From: Leptotrichia trevisanii DSM 22070 | Lineage (GTDB): Bacteria > Fusobacteriota > Fusobacteriia > Fusobacteriales > Leptotrichiaceae | Assembly: GCF_000482505.1 (NCBI RefSeq) | Contig: NZ_KI519443.1 | Location: 1 to 64,000 of the forward strand | DNA: 64,000 nt | Reading direction: 5' to 3' | Part shown: positions 41,526 through 48,835 of the stretch, one piece after another | Position numbering within the stretch: position 1 is the first letter of the stretch | Layout of the letters: the number at the start of each line of letters is the position of its first letter | Program-made: the position numbers and the translations under genes | The notes under the pieces: generated by a model | Seen by the model: only the letters and a program-made list of their open reading frames with translations | Told to the model about the DNA's origin: nothing | Database searches by the model: none

Positions 41526-44420
41526 TTATCTTGGGATTTCTTCCATAATGTATGATTCAATGATATCCCCGGCTTTAATATCATTAAAGTCCTGAATACC
41601 AATTCCACATTCCTGTCCCGTTACAACTTCCTTAACATCATCCTTAAATCGTTTCAATGAACCTAATTCACCGTTAAAAATAATAATTCCATCACGAATC
41701 ACACGAATTTTCGAGTCTTTTGTAACTTTTCCGTCAACAACGCTAGCTCCAGCGACATTCCCAACGTTTGATACCTTGAATACTTGCTTAACTTCGATTC
41801 TTCCGTAGTAAACTTCCTTGTATTCTGGATCAAGCATTCCTTTCATCGCTTTTTCAATTTCCTCAGTTGCGTGGTAGATCACGTTATAGTTTCTAATTTC
41901 CACTCCCGTTTTTTCAGCAATGATTCTGGCTGGTGTCGTTGGACGCACGTTAAATGCGATTATAATTGCATTCGATGCTTCTGCAAGTTTTACGTCCCCT
42001 TCCGTTACAGCTCCTGCACTTCCCTGAATTACATTAATCACAACTTTTTCAGTATTAAGTTTTTCAAGCGATTCCCTAAGCGCCTCAACAGAACCTCTTG
42101 AATCGGCCCTTATGATGCATTTCAATTCTTTTAATTCCTGCTCTTCCAGCTCTTGAGATAAACTTTCCAGTGAAATATGTTTTTTCTTGTTCTGCTCATT
42201 TACTTTTCTTTCCCTGATAAAGTCCTCAACAATTTTCTTAGCCTGTTTATCGCTTTCTACGCCGTACAAAATATCCCCTGCATTCGGCACGACATTAAAT
42301 CCTATAATTTCAACTGGCTGTGAAACGATAGCCTTGCTTATCTTTTTACCTCTGTCATCAAGCATTGAACGGACTCTCCCATGAGATTCCCCTGCTACAA
42401 ACACATCTCCTATTTTAAGCGTTCCTTCCTGCACAAGCACATCAGCAACTGCTCCCATTTTCGGATCCAGTCTTGATTCCACAACAACCGCTTTTGGACG
42501 TTTGTTTGGATTAGCCTTCAATTCTTGAAGTTCCGCTGTAATTAATATTGTTTCAAGAAGCTCTTCCAGATTAATTTTCTGTTTTGCAGAAATTTCAACA
42601 AATTCAGTAGTTCCTCCCCATTCAGGTGACATCAGACCATATTCAGTCAATTCAGTTCTAACTTTCATAGGATCCGCACCTGGCTTGTCAATTTTGTTAA
42701 TTGCAACAATTATTGGCACACCAGCCTCTTTAGCATGCGAAATTGCTTCCACAGTCTGAGGTTTTACCCCGTCATCAGCTGCTACAATCAGAATCGAAAT
42801 ATCAGTAATATTCGCACCTCTTGCCCTCATTTCAGTAAACGCCTCATGCCCTGGAGTATCAATAAATGTAATTCTCTGTCCTTTCCAGTTTACTTGGTAA
42901 GCCCCGATTTTTTGTGTAATTCCTCCAGCTTCGTCGCTCATTACGTTTGTATGTCTAAGCGCATCCAGCAATGAAGTTTTACCATGATCGACGTGTCCCA
43001 TTATCGTAATAACTGGTGCTCTAGTTACAAGTTCATCGGCTGTGTCTTCCTGTTCAAGCTGATATTTTTCACCATAACTGATTTCCTCTATTACTTCCTT
43101 TTCTACGATTACTTCATATTCAAGTGCTACTTCCTCGGCTTCCTCGAATGATAAAATAGCGTTTGCAGTAAGCAGTTTTCCTTCCATAAAGAATTTTTTG
43201 ATTATATCAGAAACATTGATTCCCAGTTTTTCGGCCAAGTCCTTAATAACAATTTCTTCTCCAATTGTTATCATTCCTATGCTCTCTCCTTCAATTCTGA
43301 CAATTTCATCCTTGACAACTTTTTCCTGTTTCTTATTTTTCTTTTTCTTTTTGTCATCTTTTCTAAAGTCAGAACGAAGTTCTTTTTCCTGCTGTTCCCT
43401 ATCTCTTCTGTTTTTCTCGTATTTTTTCTTATCGAATTTTCCTTTTCCCTTTCCACCTGCTTTTCCTTTTTCAGCCACTGTCGCTGCTGGAATTTCAGAT
43501 GATGTTTCCTTTTTGGCATTAGAAAAGTTTCGACTGTCTTTTCTAAAGTCATCTCTGTCCTTATTAAATCCACCTCTATCAGAAAATCCTCTATTATCCT
43601 GTCTATCTCTAAAATTTCTTCCGCCACTTTGGTTATCTCTGTCTCGATTTTGAAAACCTCTGTTATCACGACTATCTCTTGCCTGATTGTTTCCATCTTT
43701 ATTAAAGTTTCGATTATCTCTTCTAAAGTTATCTCTTCCTTCTTTTCTAAAGCCTTCTTTTCTGTCTTCCCTATTTCGATTATCTCTATTTTGAAAATTT
43801 CTTCCACCGTTTTCTCTGTTATCTTTACTATCTCGGCTATCTCTATTTTGAAAACTTTGCTTTTCCCTATTTAATTCATTCGCTTTATTATTTTGGCTAC
43901 TCAAATTAACTTTCATCTCCATTTTCTTATTATTTTCTTTTTTATCAAATCTATTTGGTTTTTCAAATTTTTGATTTTTATTATTATCTAAATTTTTTGT
44001 ATTATTCAGATTACTCTTATTAATATTACTGTTATCTGATTTTTTTTCTACATTTAGTTTAATATCTTTTTCCAATGGCTGTTTTGGTTTTTCATAATTT
44101 TTATTAATGTTTTTATGCTCACTAATTTTACTGTGTTCAGCATTATTGTTTTTTTGACTGTCTGAATGGCTACTTACCATTTTTACAATATTTTCTTTTG
44201 TACTTTCTGTTGTTTTATTTTCACTTTTATTCAGATTTTCTGTTTTACCGTTATTTTGATTATTTTGGACTCCCTTTTGAAGTTTTTTCCTTATAAGGCT
44301 TACTTCTTCATCACTTAGTACATTCATATGATGTTTTTTATCTATCCCAAATTTTCTGATTTCCTCCATAAACTTAGTTGCCGTAAAACCATTTTCCTTT
44401 GCTAATTCATGCACTTTCAT
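41526..44420 (-). CDS. infB: translation initiation factor IF-2
   Basis: This 964-residue GTPase brings initiator tRNA to the 30S subunit. The IF2 N-terminal domain (1-50) is followed by an unusually long low-complexity linker (about 55-370), Asn/Lys-rich and then rich in RDNR, RDSRDNR and FRKD repeats. A second IF2_N domain lies near 385-435. The GTPase domain starts with GHVDHGKTSLLDAL near 475, followed by FIDTPGHEAFTEMRARG and NKIDKPGADP. Domains II, III and IV complete the protein, ending in GDIIESYIMEEIPR. Its start overlaps the upstream ylxR/Q stop by 4 bases. The linker is the only unusual part. Confidence 0.95.
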   Translation of the reverse strand: MKVHELAKENGFTATKFMEEIRKFGIDKKHHMNVLSDEEVSLIRKKLQKGVQNNQNNGKTENLNKSENKTTESTKENIVKMVSSHSDSQKNNNAEHSKISEHKNINKNYEKPKQPLEKDIKLNVEKKSDNSNINKSNLNNTKNLDNNKNQKFEKPNRFDKKENNKKMEMKVNLSSQNNKANELNREKQSFQNRDSRDSKDNRENGGRNFQNRDNRNREDRKEGFRKEGRDNFRRDNRNFNKDGNNQARDSRDNRGFQNRDRDNQSGGRNFRDRQDNRGFSDRGGFNKDRDDFRKDSRNFSNAKKETSSEIPAATVAEKGKAGGKGKGKFDKKKYEKNRRDREQQEKELRSDFRKDDKKKKKNKKQEKVVKDEIVRIEGESIGMITIGEEIVIKDLAEKLGINVSDIIKKFFMEGKLLTANAILSFEEAEEVALEYEVIVEKEVIEEISYGEKYQLEQEDTADELVTRAPVITIMGHVDHGKTSLLDALRHTNVMSDEAGGITQKIGAYQVNWKGQRITFIDTPGHEAFTEMRARGANITDISILIVAADDGVKPQTVEAISHAKEAGVPIIVAINKIDKPGADPMKVRTELTEYGLMSPEWGGTTEFVEISAKQKINLEELLETILITAELQELKANPNKRPKAVVVESRLDPKMGAVADVLVQEGTLKIGDVFVAGESHGRVRSMLDDRGKKISKAIVSQPVEIIGFNVVPNAGDILYGVESDKQAKKIVEDFIRERKVNEQNKKKHISLESLSQELEEQELKELKCIIRADSRGSVEALRESLEKLNTEKVVINVIQGSAGAVTEGDVKLAEASNAIIIAFNVRPTTPARIIAEKTGVEIRNYNVIYHATEEIEKAMKGMLDPEYKEVYYGRIEVKQVFKVSNVGNVAGASVVDGKVTKDSKIRVIRDGIIIFNGELGSLKRFKDDVKEVVTGQECGIGIQDFNDIKAGDIIESYIMEEIPR

Positions 44421-44986
44421 CCATTCATCACCTCCACTTTGCTTAATATTCCTTTTATTACTTTTTTATTAAAAATACCTATAACATTCACATCTCTTGA
44501 AAAAAGCCTTATTAATTCTTCCTTCTTTTTAATGAATATAATTTCAAAATTAAAATTTTTCTTCAATTTTTCAAATTCATCAATATATTTTGCCTTTATA
44601 TCCGCTGGAATAATCACAAGTTTTATCTTTTCACGCTTTATTCCCTCAAAAACTTCATCTATTCCAAAAACAAAATATTCAGAATTTTTCATTGGCTTTA
44701 AAATATTAATTATATTTTTTTTTTGTTTTTTTACCTCTTCCAGCATTTGCACAAGCTGTTCCATTTCAATATTATATTTCTTATGTTTTGAAAGCCTCTC
44801 AATACATTCATTCATTTTACAGACATAAAATCCTCTTGCCTGCATCTTCATTTCCTTATCAAAAACATATTTCCCGTCTTGTTCGGCTATCCTTAAAAAA
44901 TCCGATTTTTCACCTTTTTTTCTACAACAAATGCACATTCTCTCAGGTTTGTTAATTTCTCTTTTTTCTTTTCCCAATGTATCCAA
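44417..44986 (-). CDS. YlxR (DUF448) domain fused to a YlxQ/L7Ae-like domain
   Basis: The product is 189 residues. The N-terminal part (about 12-75) is the YlxR/DUF448 domain with PERMCICCRKKGEKSDFLRI and RGFYVCKMNECIE. The C-terminal part (about 85-185) resembles the L7Ae-family YlxQ, with VFGIDEVFEGIKREKIKLVI and VIGIFNKKVIKGIL. In Bacillus these are two separate adjacent genes between nusA and infB, so here they are one fused gene in the same place. Both are RNA-binding; YlxR has been linked to RNase P and to transcription control. The fusion is clear from the continuous frame. Confidence 0.85.
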   Translation of the reverse strand: MDTLGKEKREINKPERMCICCRKKGEKSDFLRIAEQDGKYVFDKEMKMQARGFYVCKMNECIERLSKHKKYNIEMEQLVQMLEEVKKQKKNIINILKPMKNSEYFVFGIDEVFEGIKREKIKLVIIPADIKAKYIDEFEKLKKNFNFEIIFIKKKEELIRLFSRDVNVIGIFNKKVIKGILSKVEVMNG

Positions 44987-45059
44987 ACTCTCTAATCATC
45001 TCCTTGTTTGATACTTTTTTAATACTTATCATTTATAATTTTTTTTGTAAAATTAAATT

Positions 45060-46256
45060 TTATTCTTCTTCATGAAGCCCAGCAAATGCACTTTCCTCAA
45101 CTTCATAATCATCATTTGAATCAGAAGTTTCTCCAACATTTTCAATTTCATCTTCAAACGAATCGTTAAAAGCTGTATTTTCTTCATATTTTTCAATTTC
45201 AGCAGCTTCTGTATGAATATCAATTTTCACACCGCACAATCTTGCCGCAAGCCTCGAATTTTGCCCTTTCTTACCGATTGCAAGTGATAATTGATTTTCT
45301 GCTACAAGCACTCTTGCAACTTTCATATTTTCTTCACCTTCCTCGATGATTTCCACCGACAGAACTTCCGCAGGATTCAAGGCATTTTTTACAAATTCCG
45401 TTATATCCTCATTCCAGAGCACAACATCAATTTTTTCCCCGCAAAGTTCATCAATGATATTTTGGATTCTCATACCATTACGCCCAATGCACGCCCCTTT
45501 TACATCCAGATTTTTGTCATTTGAGTAAACAGCCACTTTAGAACGGCTTCCTGCTTCCCTTGCAATATTTCTGATTTCAATTATTTCCTCATAAATTTCA
45601 GGTACTTCCAGTTCAAGCAGTCCTCGAAGCAGTTCCTCAGATTTTCTTGAAACAAAAGTCTTTGTAAATTTTGTAGACTCTTCCACAGCACCGATATAAA
45701 TTTTAATTCTATCCCCTTGTCTGAATATGTCTACTGGCGATAATTCCTTTGCCGGCACAATTGCTTCAAGTCCGTTTATATCCACATACAGATTCCCTTT
45801 TTCATCAGTCTTTCTAACATTTGCAGAAACAATTGAATTTTCAATTTCCTTAAATTTGTTAAAAATATTTCTTTTTTCACATTCCCTAACCTTTTGCACA
45901 ACAATCTGCTTTGCATTCTGAATCGCATTTCTCTTAAAACTTTCTGCATTAATTTCCAAATCCAGAATATCTCCCAGCTTAGCACGTTTTTTCACAGAAA
46001 TTGCATCTTCCAGGCTAATTTCCTCATCAGGATTTTCCACATTTTCCACAATCAGCCTTTGTGAATAAACCTTTACATCTCCGCTGTTTCTATTAATCGT
46101 TACCTTTACATTGTCCTTTTCACCATAATTTTTTTTATACGCCGCAAGCAATGCAGTTTCTATTGTTTCCAGCAATTCTTCCTTTAAAATTCCCTTTTCT
46201 TTTTCAAGTTCATCAAGTGCTTCCAAAAATATTTTTTGATCTCGCCCTTTCATCAT
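45060..46256 (-). CDS. nusA: transcription elongation/termination factor NusA
   Basis: This 398-residue protein has the N-terminal RNA polymerase-binding domain (1-130), the S1 domain, and two KH domains with GACIGRNGMRIQNIIDEL near 255 and LAIGKKGQNSRLAARLCG near 325. A highly acidic C-terminal tail (about 350-398) replaces the repeats found in E. coli NusA. The start overlaps rimP by 4 bases. Confidence 0.96.
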   Translation of the reverse strand: MMKGRDQKIFLEALDELEKEKGILKEELLETIETALLAAYKKNYGEKDNVKVTINRNSGDVKVYSQRLIVENVENPDEEISLEDAISVKKRAKLGDILDLEINAESFKRNAIQNAKQIVVQKVRECEKRNIFNKFKEIENSIVSANVRKTDEKGNLYVDINGLEAIVPAKELSPVDIFRQGDRIKIYIGAVEESTKFTKTFVSRKSEELLRGLLELEVPEIYEEIIEIRNIAREAGSRSKVAVYSNDKNLDVKGACIGRNGMRIQNIIDELCGEKIDVVLWNEDITEFVKNALNPAEVLSVEIIEEGEENMKVARVLVAENQLSLAIGKKGQNSRLAARLCGVKIDIHTEAAEIEKYEENTAFNDSFEDEIENVGETSDSNDDYEVEESAFAGLHEEE

Positions 46257-46741
46257 TCCTCCTCACTATTTAATATGCCATTTGGCAATTCATATATTAA
46301 ATTTGCCTTTTTTAATTTAGAAAGTGGTATTTCCACTATTTTTGCCAATTTATCGTCTAAAAGAAAAATTGTATTATCTTCAAATTTTTCCAATTTTCCT
46401 AAAAATCTCTTCGCCCCTTCAATATTACTTTTAGTTTGAACATTAATCCTCTCTCCCAAAAATCTCACAAAATCCTTAGGCTTTCTCAATCTACGCTCAA
46501 TCCCTGGTGTCGAAACCTCCAGAAAAAACTTCTCCTGAATCATCTCATCCGCAATCCCATCAATCTCACGGCTAAAATCAATACAATCATCAAGTGTCGT
46601 AGTTCCATCCATTTTCTCCACATACACCCTCAAATAATTATATCCCCCATCCCTCACATATTCCAAATCTGCCAATTCCAGATTCATTTCCTTTAAATAC
46701 GGTTCGATTTTCTTCTCAAACTCATCTAAAATCTGTTCCAT
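46253..46741 (-). CDS. rimP: ribosome maturation factor RimP
   Basis: This 162-residue protein assists 30S assembly. The ATG at 46741 has GAGGTG 7 bases upstream; a start 5 codons earlier has none. Signatures are LELADLEYVRDGGYNYLRVYV, DDCIDFSREID and FFLEVSTPGIERRL with FVRFLGERI. It is the first gene of the long rimP-to-lon cluster, preceded by a promoter at 46814-46842. Confidence 0.94.
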   Translation of the reverse strand: MEQILDEFEKKIEPYLKEMNLELADLEYVRDGGYNYLRVYVEKMDGTTTLDDCIDFSREIDGIADEMIQEKFFLEVSTPGIERRLRKPKDFVRFLGERINVQTKSNIEGAKRFLGKLEKFEDNTIFLLDDKLAKIVEIPLSKLKKANLIYELPNGILNSEEE

Positions 46742-46768
46742 AAAATTACACCTCATATCTAAAACTAA

Positions 46769-46788
46769 AGAGTGGGATAACCCACTCT
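46769..46788 (-). terminator. hairpin between the CRISPR array and rimP
   Basis: AGAGTGGG and CCCACTCT form a perfect 8-bp stem around ATAA. Read leftwards it is followed by TTTAGTTTTAG. It lies downstream of the array transcript and in the 5' leader of rimP, so it could end the CRISPR transcript or act as an attenuator for rimP. Confidence 0.5.
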
Positions 46789-46813
46789 CTACCTAAAATT
46801 ATTTTCTATATGT

Positions 46814-46842
46814 ATAATAGCACATTTTCGTTTTTTTTTCAA
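46814..46842 (-). promoter_or_regulatory. promoter of the rimP-nusA-infB operon
   Basis: On the minus strand TTGAAA (46842-46837) and TATTAT (46819-46814) are spaced 17 bases apart, about 75 bases before the rimP start. It lies between the trailer end of the CRISPR array and the hairpin at 46769-46788. Confidence 0.65.
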
Positions 46843-46894
46843 CCCCCTAATTTTATTCTCAAACAAAAAAACAACCTTATACAAAAGTTGTTAT

Positions 46895-47301
46895 TTTCTA
46901 AACCTTATTTTAATGGATAACTTACTTTAACTTCATCTAACGAAATTATATTAGTAAACTCTTCAATGTTTCAATCCTTGTTTTAATGGATAACTTACTT
47001 TAACAAGTCTAATGCTAATGATGATTATTTTGAATATACAGGTTTCAATCCTTGTTTTAATGGATAACTTACTTTAACACATTATAAGTATTATGATATA
47101 GAAATTATTTACGAAGTTTCAATCCTTGTTTTAATGGATAACTTACTTTAACATAAATATAGGAGGTAACTATGAAAAAGATTATAGAAGTTTCAATCCT
47201 TGTTTTAATGGATAACTTACTTTAACGTCTCCTTTATACGCTTTGCAACCGCTTTCCGTTCTTGGTTTCAATCCTTGTTTTAATGGATAACTTACTTTAA
47301 C
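46895..47301 (-). CRISPR. CRISPR array, 6 repeats and 5 spacers
   Basis: Five identical 37-base repeats start at 46968, 47042, 47116, 47190 and 47265. A degenerate sixth occupies 46895-46931 and differs at about five of its first 13 positions. Spacers are 36, 37, 37, 37 and 38 bases (46932-46967, 47005-47041, 47079-47115, 47153-47189, 47227-47264). Read on the minus strand the repeat begins GTTAAAGTAAG and ends GGATTGAAAC, the usual 5' handle of Cas6-cut crRNAs. The degenerate copy is therefore at the distal end and the leader is at 47302 and beyond. No cas gene is adjacent; a type III operon with cas6 lies about 10 kb away. Confidence 0.97.
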
Positions 47302-47540
47302 CCGTACTTTTGAGAAAATCCTTTATTAATCGGTATTACAGAAATTTTTTCAGACATTAAAATCACATTTTTTTGCTTAATTTTTATCATTTTTTGCTGT
47401 TTTTTTGACATTTTCCGTAACTCCTAACGTGCATTTTTATTGGCTTTGAATGGATTTTTCTCTGCTTTTTTAATTTTTAGTAGTGGTAGGAATTTTTACC
47501 ACGAACTTATTGTACCACATTTTTTTGATTTTTCAAAATT
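47302..47540 (-). promoter_or_regulatory. CRISPR leader with promoter
   Basis: This AT-rich stretch without a gene lies upstream of the first repeat in the minus-strand sense. TTGAAA (47536-47531) and TACAAT (47514-47509) are spaced 16 bases apart. Right at the expected start site, GTGGTA and TACCAC (47483-47502) form an inverted repeat, and a further GTGGTA overlaps the -10. That could be an operator. The leader RNA before the first repeat would be about 200 bases. Confidence 0.6.
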
Positions 47541-47642
47541 TTTTTAAAAAATTATTATCAAAATTTATTCTCCTAAATAAAAAGATACCAAAAAACAAAT
47601 TTTGTAATTCAGTATCCTTCTTCAAATCTGCTTTCAATAATT

Positions 47643-47807
47643 TTATTTCATAGATGAAAATATCTTATTCAAGGCTTCTTCAGCCTTTTTTGAAAGATTA
47701 CTTTTTGGAAATTCTTTTACTGTATAAGTACATCTTTCAGCAAAGCCTTTTTGTGACATTCCTTTATTTATTTTTGCTAATTCGCCTTTTTTTACAATTA
47801 TAGCCAT
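47643..47807 (-). CDS. 54-residue protein of unknown function
   Basis: A small gene with ATG at 47807 and a well-placed GGAG upstream encodes a 54-residue, Lys-rich protein beginning MAIIVKKGELAKINKG and ending NKIFSSMK. It contains CTYTVKEFPKSN in the middle. It lies between thrB and the CRISPR leader, on the same strand as both. I recognise no family. The ribosome-binding site, frame and codon use support a real gene. Confidence 0.6.
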   Translation of the reverse strand: MAIIVKKGELAKINKGMSQKGFAERCTYTVKEFPKSNLSKKAEEALNKIFSSMK

Positions 47808-47851
47808 AATAATTTCTCCATTTGCACTAAATATTTAACTTTTGTATAAAA

Positions 47852-48745
47852 TCAATAAACCTCCGCACCCTTCAAATTAATCTTCTTTTTCTCAATAGTC
47901 CAGTTATCCGACAATTCTGCAAGTTCTTTTTTCATATTTTCCAAAAACTCCTCATTATCATAATTTAATGAAATCAATGTAGGCCCTGCACCGCTTATAT
48001 ATTCTCCCAAAGCACCATGTTTTTTAGAGGCTTCAAAGATTTTTTTTGAATCGTTTATTAATGCGAATCTGTAAGGCTGGTGAATTTTGTCGCCTAAAAG
48101 GAAACGTAAATTGTCGTATTCTCCTTTGTTAAAGGCGTTTACTAGTAATCCCAGTTTTGAGATGTTGTTTATTGCGTCAGAAACCAAGTACATTTTTGGC
48201 AGAACGCTTCTTGCTTTTTCTGTTGATAATTTAAAATCTGGAATCATTACGTAGAAACATAAGTCATCAGAGTTTATTAATGAACTGTATACAAGGTTTT
48301 CCTTATCATGTGCAGTAAGCACCATTCCACCAAAGATTGCGGGTACCACATTATCAGGATGTCCTTCCATTTCCACAGCAAGTTTTGCAACTTCGTTAAT
48401 ATCCAGCACATCTCCAGCAAATTTGTTTGCAATCAGAATCCCAGCAACGATTGCCGATGAGCTGCTTCCAAGCCCACGTGAAATTGGAATATCATTTTTC
48501 ACAATATTTACCTTATAGCTCGGAATATTTTTTACCAAATGCTTTTCCGTATATTTTATCGCTTCAAAAATTAAATTTTCTTCAATCGGAATCGAAAACG
48601 GCTCCCCATTTTCCAAAAATTCAATTTTATCACTTTCCTCCACTTCAAGTTCCAAAAAATAATCCAATGCAACTCCCAAACAGTCATACCCCACACCAAT
48701 ATTAGCCGATGTTCCCGGTACTTTTACTTTAAATTTTAAACCCAT
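47852..48745 (-). CDS. thrB: homoserine kinase
   Basis: This 297-residue GHMP-family kinase phosphorylates homoserine on the path to threonine. The N-terminal KVPGTSANIGVGYDCLGVALD and the ATP-binding PISRGLGSSSSAIVAGI near residue 88 identify it; GEYISGAGPTLISL is the third GHMP motif near 255. The ribosome-binding site is weak. No other threonine genes are next to it; serA, 2.5 kb upstream, is also an amino-acid gene. Confidence 0.93.
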   Translation of the reverse strand: MGLKFKVKVPGTSANIGVGYDCLGVALDYFLELEVEESDKIEFLENGEPFSIPIEENLIFEAIKYTEKHLVKNIPSYKVNIVKNDIPISRGLGSSSSAIVAGILIANKFAGDVLDINEVAKLAVEMEGHPDNVVPAIFGGMVLTAHDKENLVYSSLINSDDLCFYVMIPDFKLSTEKARSVLPKMYLVSDAINNISKLGLLVNAFNKGEYDNLRFLLGDKIHQPYRFALINDSKKIFEASKKHGALGEYISGAGPTLISLNYDNEEFLENMKKELAELSDNWTIEKKKINLKGAEVY

Positions 48746-48835
48746 TTTATTTTTAAAATTGAGAAAAATCTAACTTTCCCAATTTATCTCCTTTCGTTTT
48801 TTACTCTTTCCTTCTGATATTTATTTTTTTTGCTC

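Noticed and set aside
43198-43874. Open frames on both strands inside the infB linker region
   Set aside because: They arise from the repetitive Arg/Asn/Asp codons of IF-2, give low-complexity Ile/Glu or Ser/Phe proteins and have no ribosome-binding sites.
46895-47301. Rightward transcription of the CRISPR array
   Set aside because: The repeat end ATTGAAAC, the degenerate copy at the left end and the promoter-bearing AT-rich region at the right end all favour leftward transcription.
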